From Actinomycetes bacterium (GTDB lineage: Bacteria; Actinomycetota; Acidimicrobiia; Acidimicrobiales; RAAP-2): a stretch of 42,427 bases of DNA. The notes beneath the pieces were generated by a model. It saw only the letters and a program-made list of their open reading frames with translations, ran no database searches and was not told where the DNA came from. Where the stretch lies: assembly GCA_021794655.1 (NCBI GenBank), contig JAJYQJ010000035.1, positions 1 to 42,427 of the forward strand. Direction: 5' to 3'. This document shows, one piece after another, positions 6,851 through 15,988 of this stretch; position 1 is the stretch's first letter; each line of letters begins with the position of its first letter. Both the position numbers and the translations under genes were made by a program.

Positions 6851-8839
6851 ATGGAGTACAGGCCCCCGACAGCGTCGATACCCGACAGCCCGGGCTCCTA
6901 CCAGTTCGTCGACCGAGAGGGTCGTGTCCTCTACGTCGGAAAGGCGAAGTCGCTGCGGAGTCGGCTGACGAGCTACTGGAGCGTGCCGGCGACGTCGTAT
7001 CGCACGACCCAGATGCTCGCGTTGGCCGACCACGTCGAGTGGGTCGTCGTCGAGACGGAGCTCGAAGCTCTCATCTTGGAGCACTCACTGATCCAGACCC
7101 ATAAACCCCGCTTCAACGTTCGCCTGAAAGACGACAAGAGCTATCCGTGGTTGGCGGTTACGACGAACGACGTTTGGCCGAGGCCGGTCGTCGTGAGAGG
7201 TGAGCGCAAGAAGGCGGTACGCTACTTCGGCCCGTTCCCTCAGGTTCGAGCGTTGCGCGAAGTCCTCGATCTGCTCACGAGAACGTTCCCACTCAGGACG
7301 TGTTCGGACGCGAAGTTCCGCCGCCACGAGCGCTTGGGGAGGCCGTGTCTTCTCTTCGACATCGAGAGGTGTTCGGGTCCGTGCGTCGGCGCGATCGACC
7401 AAAGCGCCTACCAGAGCCTCGTCGAGGGGTTCATGAAGTTCATGTCCGGAGAGACGGCGCCGATCGTCGACTCGTTGCGCTCGGAGATGGAAGAGGCCGC
7501 CGCCGCACTCGAGTTCGAACGTGCGGCGCGGTTGAGGGACCGACTCGTTGCGATCGGGAAAGCGGCGGAGACCCAGCAGGTCGTCACCGAGCGCAGCGAG
7601 GAGTTCGACGTCGTCGGGTTCGCACAAGACGCGCTCGGAGGTGCGGTACAGGTGTTCCACGTGCGCAACGGTCGCCTCGTTGGCCGCGCGGGTCTCTTGA
7701 GCGAAAAAGTTGAGGATCTGAACGACTCTTCGATCATGGAGCGGATAGTCGCAGAGGTATACGGCGACGCTCCGGCGGAGGAGATCCCACGAAAGATACT
7801 GCTCAACTCCCGCCCGGTCGACGACGAACTGATCGAGTCGTGGCTCGTCGAGCGGCGAAACGGACCGGTGTCTCTAGTCGTTCCGTTGCGCGGCTCTAAG
7901 CGCGCGCTTCTCGAGATGGCGAACGAGAACGCGAAAGAGGACCTCGCGAGGCATCGCTTGAGGAGGGCGGCTGACCACAACGCACGCTCTCGTGCGTTAG
8001 TCGAGCTTCAAGACGCGCTCGGTCTGGCTGAGGCGCCGCTTAGAATCGAGTGCTACGACATGAGCCATCTTCAAGGAACCGACTACGTCGGGTCGATGGT
8101 CGTCTTCGAAGACGCACTCGCAAAGAAGTCGGACTACCGACGCTTCGAGGTGAAGACGGTGACTGGAAACGACGACTACGCGGCGATGGAAGAGGTCCTC
8201 ACGAGGCGGCTCTCTGCTCTCGTCGACGACCGAGGTGTGGCGGCCGGCGACGAGACGGCGGATAACGCTAAAAGCAAGAGAAGGCGCCCGGCGAGGTTCG
8301 CGTACACTCCACAGCTCATCTTGATCGACGGCGGGAAGGGACAGCTCGGAGTCGCCGTTCGCGTCGTCGAGTCCCTCTCGCTCACTGGAAAGGTCGAGTT
8401 GGCCGCCCTCGCGAAGAGATTCGAAGAGGTATATCGCCCAGGCCGCGACGAGCCGATCCGGATCCCGAGGGGCTCTGACGCGTTGTACCTGCTCCAGCGG
8501 GTCCGGGACGAAGCCCATCGTTTTGCGATCACCTACCACCGGAGTCGCCGGGGTTCTCGCATGACACGAGGCGCCCTCGACGGCGTATCGGGGCTCGGAG
8601 CGAAGCGCCGGTCAAGGCTCTTAGAGGAGGTCGGTGGGATGAAGATGCTGAGGCAGGCGACGTTGGCGGACCTCACGCAGCTCACGTGGTTGCCGGAGTC
8701 GGTCGCGAGAGATCTCTACGCGAAGCTCCACGCAGAGCGCGGTCAGGAGCGAGCGGAGCTCGAAATCGGCAAGAATGGGGAGATGGGCCAAGTGGCGAAC
8801 GAAGTCGCGAACGAAGTAGCGGGCGAAGCGGGCCAGTGA
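6851..8839 (+). CDS. uvrC: Excinuclease ABC subunit C (UvrC)
   Basis: A 662-residue nucleotide-excision-repair nuclease that makes both incisions around a lesion after UvrAB loading. Visible domains: GIY-YIG nuclease at the N-terminus (PGSYQF, then VLYVGKAKSLRSRL), Cys-rich segment (LLFDIERCSGPCVGAI), UVR motif around residue 200-240, RNase H-like core with RIECYDMSHLQG and LILIDGGKGQL, and C-terminal helix-hairpin-helix (LDGVSGLGAKRRSRLLEEVGG). I chose the ATG at 6851, with GAGGTG about 12 nt upstream; an in-frame TTG at 6830 would add 7 residues unlike the family. The final 20 residues are low-complexity (VANEVANEVAGEAGQ). The stop overlaps the rapZ start by 4 nt. Confidence 0.95.
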   Translation: MEYRPPTASIPDSPGSYQFVDREGRVLYVGKAKSLRSRLTSYWSVPATSYRTTQMLALADHVEWVVVETELEALILEHSLIQTHKPRFNVRLKDDKSYPWLAVTTNDVWPRPVVVRGERKKAVRYFGPFPQVRALREVLDLLTRTFPLRTCSDAKFRRHERLGRPCLLFDIERCSGPCVGAIDQSAYQSLVEGFMKFMSGETAPIVDSLRSEMEEAAAALEFERAARLRDRLVAIGKAAETQQVVTERSEEFDVVGFAQDALGGAVQVFHVRNGRLVGRAGLLSEKVEDLNDSSIMERIVAEVYGDAPAEEIPRKILLNSRPVDDELIESWLVERRNGPVSLVVPLRGSKRALLEMANENAKEDLARHRLRRAADHNARSRALVELQDALGLAEAPLRIECYDMSHLQGTDYVGSMVVFEDALAKKSDYRRFEVKTVTGNDDYAAMEEVLTRRLSALVDDRGVAAGDETADNAKSKRRRPARFAYTPQLILIDGGKGQLGVAVRVVESLSLTGKVELAALAKRFEEVYRPGRDEPIRIPRGSDALYLLQRVRDEAHRFAITYHRSRRGSRMTRGALDGVSGLGAKRRSRLLEEVGGMKMLRQATLADLTQLTWLPESVARDLYAKLHAERGQERAELEIGKNGEMGQVANEVANEVAGEAGQ

Positions 8840-9693
8840 GCGAGTTCTTAGTCGTCACCGGGATGTCGGGGGCCGGGCGGTCGACGGCGGGGGCGACGCT
8901 CGAGGACCTCGGGTGGTTCGTCATCGACAACCTGCCGTCGTCGCTGATCGTAAAGGTAGCCGAGCTCGTCGGCGGGTCCGGCGCGGAGGCGGAGAGGGTC
9001 GCGCTCGTAATCGGGAGGGGCGGGGGTGAGCCGTTCGAGGACGTCCCGCCGATCCTTGCGACGCTAAAGGAGCTGCGGAACCGGGTAAGAGTGTTGTTCC
9101 TCGACGCGTCCGACGAGGTGCTGATCAGACGGTTCGAAGGAAACCGCAGGCGTCACCCCCTCGAGTCCGAGTCGGGCAGAGTCGAGGAGTCGGTCGCGGA
9201 CGAGCGCCGCCTCCTCGATCCGCTCCGGAGCGAGGCGGACGTCGTGCTCGACACTTCGGAGTTGAATACGAACCAGCTCCGTTCGCGGATCATTGAGATC
9301 TTCGCGGAGAACGGGAACTCACACATGAGGACGTCGATAGTGTCGTTCGGTTACAAGTACGGCGTCCCGCTAGACGCGGATCTCATGTTCGACTGCCGGT
9401 TCTTGCCGAACCCGTACTGGGTCGAGCGTCTGCGTGATCTGACCGGGTTGGACGAGCCGGTTCAACGATACGTCTTGGAGCTTCCAGAGACGCAACGGTT
9501 CATGGACCTCTTGGAGTCGATGTTGGAGATGCTCGTCCCCGCGTTCGTGAGGGAGGGAAAGTCGTATCTGACGATCGCGATCGGGTGCACCGGCGGACGG
9601 CATCGGTCGGTCGCTATCGCGACGGCGCTCTCGAAACGACTTCAAAGCGACCAGATAGCGGCGGTGACGTTCCACAGAGACGTCGAACGATGA
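8836..9693 (+). CDS. rapZ: RapZ/YvcJ-family nucleotide-binding protein
   Basis: A 285-residue P-loop protein. In E. coli RapZ is an RNase adaptor that senses glucosamine-6-phosphate; in Gram-positives the YvcJ homologue is a nucleotide-binding protein of less clear role. The Walker A reads GMSGAGRS (residues 9-16), with Arg in place of the usual Lys, as I recall for actinobacterial members. The C-terminal domain has VSFGYKYGVPLDADLMFD, PNPYW and the conserved IGCTGGRHRSV. The GTG at 8836 overlaps the uvrC stop as GTGA; an earlier in-frame start would lie inside uvrC and add non-homologous sequence. Position between uvrC and yvcK is the standard actinobacterial order. Confidence 0.93.
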   Translation: MSEFLVVTGMSGAGRSTAGATLEDLGWFVIDNLPSSLIVKVAELVGGSGAEAERVALVIGRGGGEPFEDVPPILATLKELRNRVRVLFLDASDEVLIRRFEGNRRRHPLESESGRVEESVADERRLLDPLRSEADVVLDTSELNTNQLRSRIIEIFAENGNSHMRTSIVSFGYKYGVPLDADLMFDCRFLPNPYWVERLRDLTGLDEPVQRYVLELPETQRFMDLLESMLEMLVPAFVREGKSYLTIAIGCTGGRHRSVAIATALSKRLQSDQIAAVTFHRDVER

Positions 9694-10601
9694 GCGAGCT
9701 CCGAGTTGGTCGAGGGGAGTTCGACGGGCGGTTCCCGAGGGTCGTCGCGCTCGGCGGCGGTCACGGTACCGCGGTTACTTTGAGGGCGATTCGAGAGTTC
9801 ACACCGCTTGTGACCGCGGTCGTCTCGGTCGCCGACGACGGGGGGTCGACGGGGAGGCTGCGTGAGCTCCTCGACGTCGTCGCGTTGGGGGACTTGCGCA
9901 AGTGTCTCGTCGCGCTCGCCGAGCCGTCGTCGCTCCTCGCAACAGCGTTCGAGCACCGATTCGAAGACGGCGAGCTCGCGGGGCACGCTTTGGGGAACTT
10001 GATCCTCGCCGGGCTCCTCGAGGCGGCCGGCGATCTCCAAGGTGGGATCGACGCGGCGGCCGAGCTTTTAAAGGCGCGTGGCCGAGTTCTCCCGGCGACG
10101 ACCGAGAAGGTCGTCTTGAAGGCGATCGCAGAGAGCGGCGAGGTCGCGGGCCAGGCCGCGATCGCCTCGACGGGGCGTATAGCGAAGGTCTCGTTGGTCC
10201 CGAGCGACGCCGTCGCACCCGACGAGGTGATCGGCGCGATCAACGACGCGGACCTCGTCGTCGTCGGGCCGGGATCGCTCTACTCGAGCGTCCTCGCCGC
10301 CGCATGCGTCCCCGGGATCGTCGACGCGTTGAACGAGAACTCAGAGCGCGTCGTCTACGTCTGCAACCTCCACCCCGAGCTCCCAGAGACCGCCGGTTAC
10401 GACGTCGCCGCCCACGTCAGAGCGTTAAAAGAACACTCGATAGCGGTTGAGACGGTACTATGTGACACGGGCCCCGGTATGGAGGTCGGTTCAGTTGAAT
10501 GCCGGGTCGTTCAACGAGCATTGGCGGGTTCGAACGGGTTGGTGCATGATCCAGGGAGGCTCGGGCGTGCTCTGGAGGATCTCCTCGCCGGAGCGCGCTG
10601 A
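9690..10601 (+). CDS. yvcK: Gluconeogenesis/morphology factor YvcK (CofD-like)
   Basis: A 303-residue cytoplasmic protein of the CofD-like fold; homologues bind UDP-sugars and are needed for growth on gluconeogenic carbon sources and for normal cell-wall synthesis. Signatures: VALGGGHGTAVTLRAI, VVSVADDGGSTGRLR, LGDLRKCLVAL, GHALGNLILAGL and VVVGPGSLYSSVLA. The ATG overlaps the rapZ stop as ATGA. It is followed by four short tandem repeats and then gap, whereas most actinobacteria have whiA here. Confidence 0.93.
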   Translation: MSELRVGRGEFDGRFPRVVALGGGHGTAVTLRAIREFTPLVTAVVSVADDGGSTGRLRELLDVVALGDLRKCLVALAEPSSLLATAFEHRFEDGELAGHALGNLILAGLLEAAGDLQGGIDAAAELLKARGRVLPATTEKVVLKAIAESGEVAGQAAIASTGRIAKVSLVPSDAVAPDEVIGAINDADLVVVGPGSLYSSVLAAACVPGIVDALNENSERVVYVCNLHPELPETAGYDVAAHVRALKEHSIAVETVLCDTGPGMEVGSVECRVVQRALAGSNGLVHDPGRLGRALEDLLAGAR

Positions 10602-10660
10602 GACCCGACGGGGATCAGACCCGACGGGCATGGGACCCGACGGGTATGGGACCCGACGGC
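10602..10660 (+). repeat. Four 16-bp tandem repeats after yvcK
   Basis: The unit GACCCGACGGGNATGG is repeated at 10602, 10618, 10634 and (diverged at its 3' end) 10650. It sits in the 113-bp gap between the yvcK stop and the gap start, where whiA is expected. All units have the same register and can be a slipped-strand expansion. No terminator-like T-run follows. Confidence 0.8.
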
Positions 10661-10714
10661 ACGACGCGAGGGCTCGGAGATGAGGAGGAGTTCGACGATG
10701 GGCGGGAGGTTGCG

Positions 10715-11782
10715 GTGAGCGTGAGGGTTGGTATCAACGGATTCGGGAGGATCGGGCGTAACTTCGTACGAGCGGTGCTCTCACAGGAGAGAGTTGGCTC
10801 CGCGGGAGGTGAGTCGAGCCCCGCTGAGATCGAGGTCGTCGCGGTGAACGATCTGACGTCGGCACGGACGAACGCGCAACTCCTGCGCTGTGACTCGACG
10901 CACGGGCGCCTCGGGGCGACGGTCGAGGTGGACGGAGACGACCTCGTCGTCGCGGGGAAGAGGATCCGGGTTCTGGCCGAGAGAGAGCCGGCGGAGCTCC
11001 CGTGGGGTGAACTCGGAGTCGACGTCGTCCTCGAGGCGACGGGTCGGTTCACCTCTCGTGGCGACGCGGCGGCCCACCTGAAGGGCGGAGCGACGCGGGT
11101 GATCATCTCGGCGCCATCGCCGGACGCCGATGCGACGTTCGTCGTCGGGGTGAACGACGACGCGTTCGACCCAGAACACGACGTCGTCGTCTCGAACGCG
11201 TCGTGCACGACGAACTGCTTCGTTCCGATGGTCAAGGTAATCGAGGACGCGTTCGGGGTGACGGCGGGGTTGATGACGACGGTGCACGCGTACACGAACG
11301 ACCAGAATCTCTTGGACCTTCCCCACAGCGATCTCCGCCGGGCGAGGGCGGCGGCGGTGAACATCGTCCCATCGTCGACCGGCGCGGCGAGGGCGACGCA
11401 TCTCGTCTTGAAGGAGATGAAGGGCCGCCTCGACGGCTCGTCGCTACGGGTCCCGGTTCCAGACGGATCGATCACGGACTTCACGGTCGTCGTCCCGGGG
11501 GAGTTGGGCGTCGACGACGTCAACGAGGCGTTTAGAGACGCGGCGTCGAAGCCCCCGCTCGAGAGGGTGCTCGTCTACAGCGAGGATCCGATCGTCTCGA
11601 GCGACATCGTCGGGAGCCCGACGTCGTGCACGTTCGACTCGGGGCTCACGATGGTCCAGGCGGTTGGGAACGGGAGCTCGTTAGTGAAGGTGTTCGGTTG
11701 GTACGACAACGAGTGGGGATACTCGAACCGCCTCGTCGACCTCGTCGGGATCGTCGCGGACGCGACGGCCGGAGGTCGCTAG
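10715..11782 (+). CDS. gap: Glyceraldehyde-3-phosphate dehydrogenase, type I
   Basis: A 355-residue glycolytic enzyme that oxidatively phosphorylates glyceraldehyde-3-phosphate with NAD. The N-terminal Rossmann motif is INGFGRIGRN; the catalytic Cys164 lies in SNASCTTNCF; TTVHAYTNDQ provides the catalytic His; WYDNEWGYSNR closes the catalytic domain. The GTG start at 10715 is preceded by GGGAGG at 10704-10709, and the protein begins right before the first strand. A short insert (GSAGGESSPAE) follows the first helix. Its TAG shares one nucleotide with the pgk start codon. Confidence 0.95.
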   Translation: MSVRVGINGFGRIGRNFVRAVLSQERVGSAGGESSPAEIEVVAVNDLTSARTNAQLLRCDSTHGRLGATVEVDGDDLVVAGKRIRVLAEREPAELPWGELGVDVVLEATGRFTSRGDAAAHLKGGATRVIISAPSPDADATFVVGVNDDAFDPEHDVVVSNASCTTNCFVPMVKVIEDAFGVTAGLMTTVHAYTNDQNLLDLPHSDLRRARAAAVNIVPSSTGAARATHLVLKEMKGRLDGSSLRVPVPDGSITDFTVVVPGELGVDDVNEAFRDAASKPPLERVLVYSEDPIVSSDIVGSPTSCTFDSGLTMVQAVGNGSSLVKVFGWYDNEWGYSNRLVDLVGIVADATAGGR

Positions 11783-12993
11783 TGGCGCCGGATCGAGAAC
11801 GCCCTGAGTCGCTTCGAGGGCTTCCTCTCCTCGTCGATCTGCCGGACATCTCGGGCCTTAGTGCGCTCGTGCGGACCGACTTCAACGTGCCGCTCGAAGA
11901 GGCCGAGGACGGTTCGACGGTCGTCGTCGACGACTTTCGGATTCGCATGGCGGTCCCGACGCTCAAGTGGCTGTTGGATCGTGGGGCGAGCGTGACGTGC
12001 TGCTCTCACCTCGGGCGACCGAACGGAAAACCTGATCCCGCCTACTCGATGGCCCCGGTCAGAGAGCGCCTCGCACTGCTCTGCCCGGGCGTCACTCTCA
12101 TGGAGAACCTGCGTTTTTACCCCGGCGAGAAGTCGGGCGACCCTCGTTTTATTGCGCAACTCGTCGCGGACCACGACGTCTACGTGAACGAGGCGTTCGG
12201 CGTCGCACATCGATCCCACGCGTCGGTCGTCGGTCCCCCGATGACGCTGATGAGCGCGGCGGGGGAGCGACTCGCACTCGAGGTCGAGACGATCGGGGGA
12301 CTGCGCGACGCGGTGGAGCGGCCGTTCGTCGCGATCGTCGGTGGGGCGAAGGTCGCGGACAAACTCGGCGTCTTGGAGGAGCTCGCGGAGCGGGTCGACG
12401 TGTTAGCGATCGGCGGCGGGATGGCGTTCACGTTCTTAGCGGCGATCGGCCACGATGTGGGATCCTCCCTCGTCGATACGGACCACATAGAGGAGTGCCG
12501 ACGGCTTCTCAAGTCACATCCTGAGATCCTCCTCCCGAGCGACGTCGTCGCGTTGGAGCCCGGCGGGAGTTTTGGCCACGCGTGCGTGAACCACGGACCC
12601 CGTGGGGATGCGAAGGTGATCGGTCGAGACATCCCTCACGGCTGGACGGGACTCGATATCGGCCCCGACTCGATCGACGCGTTCACCGAGGCGATCTGCG
12701 GCGCGAAGACGGTGTTTTGGAACGGGCCGGTCGGTGCGTTCGAAGACGACCGGTTCGAAGAGGGGACCCGACGTGTCGCCGAGGCGGTCGCGGCGAGCCC
12801 GGGATTTACCGTGGTGGGCGGTGGAGACAGTGCGAGTGCGTTGGACGGGCTCGGCCTCGCGGGGGAGGTGAGCTTCGTCTCGACTGGTGGGGGAGCGTCA
12901 CTCGAACTCTTGGAGACCGGCGATCTTGCGGCACTGCGTGCCCTGCGCTCCGCGCCGAACGCGCCGAACGCGCCGAACGCGCCGCGAGGATAG
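11782..12993 (+). CDS. pgk: Phosphoglycerate kinase
   Basis: A 403-residue enzyme that transfers phosphate from 1,3-bisphosphoglycerate to ADP. Conserved blocks: VRTDFNVPL, SHLGRPNGKPDP, LMENLRFYPGEKSGD, NEAFGVAHRSHAS, VGGAKVADKLGVL, NGPVGAFEDDRFEEGT and the nucleotide-binding VVGGGDSA plus STGGGASLELL. The GTG at 11782 overlaps the gap stop by one nucleotide, with GGAGGT 5 nt upstream. The C-terminus has an unusual tail of three Asn-Ala-Pro repeats, encoded by a 9-bp tandem repeat (about 12957-12984). Confidence 0.95.
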   Translation: MAPDRERPESLRGLPLLVDLPDISGLSALVRTDFNVPLEEAEDGSTVVVDDFRIRMAVPTLKWLLDRGASVTCCSHLGRPNGKPDPAYSMAPVRERLALLCPGVTLMENLRFYPGEKSGDPRFIAQLVADHDVYVNEAFGVAHRSHASVVGPPMTLMSAAGERLALEVETIGGLRDAVERPFVAIVGGAKVADKLGVLEELAERVDVLAIGGGMAFTFLAAIGHDVGSSLVDTDHIEECRRLLKSHPEILLPSDVVALEPGGSFGHACVNHGPRGDAKVIGRDIPHGWTGLDIGPDSIDAFTEAICGAKTVFWNGPVGAFEDDRFEEGTRRVAEAVAASPGFTVVGGGDSASALDGLGLAGEVSFVSTGGGASLELLETGDLAALRALRSAPNAPNAPNAPRG

Positions 12994-13004
12994 GTCGGAT
13001 CGAG

Positions 13005-13799
13005 ATGACTCCGAACGTTCGCCGGCCGCTCGTGAGCGGCAACTGGAAGATGAACCACGACCACATCGAGGCGCTCCACACGGTCCGTGATCTCGGGCTG
13101 CGGCTCAAACCGGCCGACGTCGAGAACGTGACGGTCTCCGTACACCCGCCGTTCACCGACCTGCGTACGGTCCAGACTCTCGTCGAGGGCGAGTCGCTTC
13201 CGATCTCGCTCGGCGCGCAGCACTGCAGCGATCTCGACAGCGGCGCGTTGACCGGAGAGGTGAGCCCGGTGATGCTCGCACGCCTAGCTACGTCATACGT
13301 CATCGTCGGGCACTCCGAGCGGCGCCAGGTCTTTTCGATGACCGACGAGTGTGTCGGCTCGACGTTGCGGGCGGTGGTCCGCAACAAGATGACTCCGATC
13401 TGTTGCGTCGGGGAGACGGCCGAGGAGCGTGAGAGAGGCAAGACCGAGGCCGTTATCGAGAGGCAGCTCACGGCCGCGATGGACGGGCTCAGCTCCGAGG
13501 AGATCGCAACCGTCGTCGTCGCGTACGAACCGATATGGGCGATCGGTTCAGGCGATCCGGCCTCGACGGTCGACGCTGAGGACGCGGCGAGCTTCATCAG
13601 GTCGGTTCTCGTTCAACAGAGTGACGTATCGGCTGGTGAGAGGGTGAGAGTTCTCTACGGGGGGTCGGTCAACGCCGAGAACGCGGGGGAGTTCGCGGCC
13701 GAAGAGGACATCGACGGCGTGCTCGTCGGGGGGGCGAGTCTCGATGCGAAGACGTTCGCCGACATAGTAAGAGCGGTCGGGGCCTGCTACCGTTCCTGA
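13005..13799 (+). CDS. tpiA: Triosephosphate isomerase
   Basis: A 264-residue TIM-barrel enzyme interconverting dihydroxyacetone phosphate and glyceraldehyde-3-phosphate. All catalytic elements are present: SGNWKMN (Lys15), IVGHSERR (His), VAYEPIWAIGSG (Glu) and the phosphate-binding VLYGGSVN and GVLVGGASLD. The ATG lies 11 nt after the pgk stop, preceded by a weak AGGATAGG. Upstream in-frame starts would lie inside pgk. Confidence 0.95.
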   Translation: MTPNVRRPLVSGNWKMNHDHIEALHTVRDLGLRLKPADVENVTVSVHPPFTDLRTVQTLVEGESLPISLGAQHCSDLDSGALTGEVSPVMLARLATSYVIVGHSERRQVFSMTDECVGSTLRAVVRNKMTPICCVGETAEERERGKTEAVIERQLTAAMDGLSSEEIATVVVAYEPIWAIGSGDPASTVDAEDAASFIRSVLVQQSDVSAGERVRVLYGGSVNAENAGEFAAEEDIDGVLVGGASLDAKTFADIVRAVGACYRS

Positions 13800-13842
13800 G
13801 ACGGATCGAACGGATCTGACGGATCTACGAAGGAGTCCACAG

Positions 13843-14073
13843 TTGCTGACAGTGATTTACGTTATTCTCGAGGTCGCGACGTCGCTCGCGTTGCTGTTCT
13901 TGATCCTGATGCACAGCGGCAAAGGCGGTGGGCTCTCGGACATGTTCGGGGGCAGTGTCGGAGCGGCCGCGCAAGGATCGACGGTCGTCGAGCGGAACCT
14001 TGACCGTATTACGGTGACGGTCGCGCTCATCTTCGCGTTCACAACCCTCACACTGGATCTGCGCCTGCAGTGA
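13843..14073 (+). CDS. secG: Preprotein translocase subunit SecG
   Basis: A 76-residue inner-membrane subunit of the SecYEG channel. Two membrane helices (about residues 3-22 and 54-72) flank the conserved loop LMHSGKGGGLSDMFGG. The TTG at 13843 is chosen because AAGGAG lies 7 nt upstream and the protein then starts at the first helix. Position after tpiA is the usual actinobacterial arrangement. The stop overlaps a possible GTG start of the next gene. Confidence 0.92.
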   Translation: MLTVIYVILEVATSLALLFLILMHSGKGGGLSDMFGGSVGAAAQGSTVVERNLDRITVTVALIFAFTTLTLDLRLQ

Positions 14074-14099
14074 CACGCGAGGCCAGGAGCCGTCACGAG

Positions 14100-15908
14100 A
14101 TGGGTCGGCGGCGCCTGTCCGGGTTGGGGTTGCTCGTGAGCGTCGCACTCGTTGCGGCCGCGTGTGGAAGAAGCGTACCCGACGGTTCGGCGCCACCCGT
14201 GACCCTCGTACCGGTTAAAGGTGGCGAGATCACGGTCGGGATCAACGCCGCTCCGACGAACTGCAGCCCGAACACGATCGCGGGAGACACGTGGGCGGAT
14301 CGACTCGTCTTGGAGCCGGTACTGCCGTCGACGTTCTTCGTGAGTCCCGGTGGAACCCCGGCCCCGAACCAGGCGCTCGTCGAGCAGGCGGAGTTGACGA
14401 GCACTAACCCCCAGACGGTCGTCTACACGCTCAATCCAAAGGCGGTCTGGTCCGACGGCGTCCCGATCGGCGTCGCCGACTTCGTCTACGCGTGGCAGCA
14501 GCAGAGACACCTTTCGATCGTCCCGGGCGACACCGGGAACGAGCCGACGACGACGATGGGTTACCGCGACATCGCGTCGGTGACCGGATCGAACAGCTCC
14601 CACACGGTGACGGTTATCTTCAAGAAGCCGTTCTCTGACTGGCAGATGCTCTTTAACTACATGATGCCGGCCCACGTGATGACCGCAGGTGGTGCAATTG
14701 CGCACTGCAACGGGATCAACCCCGCCGTCGACCTCTCGGGAGGACCGTTTGTCATCAGGTCGATAAGTAGATCCGGGACGATCATGATGGTGAAGAACCC
14801 GAGATGGTGGGGGATAGCGCCGAGTATCTCGGTACTGCGGATAAAGGTCGCGAGATCCTCCGCTCAGCTCGCCGCGTGGGTGAAGGACGGTGTCGTCCAA
14901 GTTGCCCAGCCGGACAGCTTCAACCCCGGTTTCTTACAGGCGATCTCCGAGGACCCCTACGTGATGAGCGAGTCGGGGATATCGGCAAGGTTCCTCCAGG
15001 TCGTCTTCGCGATGACGTCTCCGGCGTGCCAGCCGCTCGCGATGAGAGAGGCGATCGCGTACTCGCTTAATCGCCAGGCGATCCTCAACTCCGTCCTCGG
15101 GTGGGCGAACGCGGGAATCGCGGTGTCGACGAGCCACCTCTACTCCGAGAGCCAGGGCGCGTACCCGTCTCTGAGCGCGACCCCGAGTGCGCTCGTCGCA
15201 GGAAACGAACCGTCGTCTACGACGACGACGCTTCCTCCGGCCTCCTCTGGGAGTCCGTACCCGGCGACGGCGGTCCCGAGCGTCACGCGATCCCTCCTTC
15301 AAGCTCAGGGGTTCACGAGAAGCAGAGGCGGCTTGTGGCACAACGTCGCGGGCAAGCCGCTCAGCCTGCGACTCGCCGTCGACGAGGCGGACACGTGGGC
15401 GAGTGAGACGGGGAGACTTGTCGCGAACCAGCTCCGCGCCGCTGGATTCTCGGTGACGGTCCTACCCGCCTCGAGTAGCTCCGCGGCCGGGATCGCGCTC
15501 GCCTCTGGCAACGCCGACATCGGGGTCATCCCCTACGACTCGACCCCGTATCCGAGCCAGGCGATCGCGTGGTACACCCCGCTACTCGGCCAACCGGGAC
15601 AGGCGGGATCGAAGGACTGGGGAAACCTCGACAACGCGACGCTCAACCAGCTGCTTTCTAACGCTTCTGCGGAGCTCAATCCAGTTACCGCCACTCCGCT
15701 CTACAACGAGGCCGACAAGCTCTTGTGGCAACAGATGGCGACGCTCCCACTCTTCTCCGAGCCTACTGTCCTAGCGTGGTCGGACTACGTCTACGGCGTC
15801 GGACCGAACAGCCAAGGCCCGAGCCTGCTCTGGTTTCCCCAGACGTGGCAGACGAGAGCGGTGCAGCCGCTGCAGCGACGAGGACCGCCGCCGGCTAAGA
15901 GTTCATAG
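14100..15908 (+). CDS. Peptide/nickel-type ABC solute-binding lipoprotein (family 5)
   Basis: A 602-residue exported lipoprotein. The signal peptide has a GRRRL n-region, a hydrophobic core and the lipobox LVAAAC (Cys22). The mature part matches the SBP_bac_5 family: KAVWSDGVPIGVADFVYAW, YRDIASV, GGPFVIRSI, AIAYSLNRQAI and QLRAAGFSV. Such proteins bind oligopeptides or similar ligands and feed an ABC permease. No permease or ATPase gene is nearby, so it is an orphan binding protein. The ATG at 14100 has AGGAG 10 nt upstream; a GTG at 14070 overlapping the secG stop is an alternative that adds 10 residues. A Ser/Thr/Pro-rich insert lies around residues 365-400. Confidence 0.85.
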   Translation: MGRRRLSGLGLLVSVALVAAACGRSVPDGSAPPVTLVPVKGGEITVGINAAPTNCSPNTIAGDTWADRLVLEPVLPSTFFVSPGGTPAPNQALVEQAELTSTNPQTVVYTLNPKAVWSDGVPIGVADFVYAWQQQRHLSIVPGDTGNEPTTTMGYRDIASVTGSNSSHTVTVIFKKPFSDWQMLFNYMMPAHVMTAGGAIAHCNGINPAVDLSGGPFVIRSISRSGTIMMVKNPRWWGIAPSISVLRIKVARSSAQLAAWVKDGVVQVAQPDSFNPGFLQAISEDPYVMSESGISARFLQVVFAMTSPACQPLAMREAIAYSLNRQAILNSVLGWANAGIAVSTSHLYSESQGAYPSLSATPSALVAGNEPSSTTTTLPPASSGSPYPATAVPSVTRSLLQAQGFTRSRGGLWHNVAGKPLSLRLAVDEADTWASETGRLVANQLRAAGFSVTVLPASSSSAAGIALASGNADIGVIPYDSTPYPSQAIAWYTPLLGQPGQAGSKDWGNLDNATLNQLLSNASAELNPVTATPLYNEADKLLWQQMATLPLFSEPTVLAWSDYVYGVGPNSQGPSLLWFPQTWQTRAVQPLQRRGPPPAKSS

Positions 15909-15958
15909 GACGAGTTCGTCGGGCGCGGTCCCAATCGACTAAGATCGGTTCGATTCAC

Positions 15959-15976
15959 CACCGTCCCGTGACGGTG
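15959..15976 (+). terminator. Hairpin between solute-binding gene and tRNA-Leu
   Basis: CACCGTC and GACGGTG form a 7-bp stem around the loop CCGT, 50 nt after the stop codon and 12 nt before the tRNA. There is no T-run, so termination would be weak or factor-dependent. Confidence 0.45.
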
Positions 15977-15988
15977 ACCAAACAGCCA

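Noticed and set aside
10602-10660. Short tandem repeats considered as a CRISPR array
   Set aside because: Units are directly adjacent with no spacers, and no cas genes are present; the same applies to the 21-bp and 18-bp repeats.
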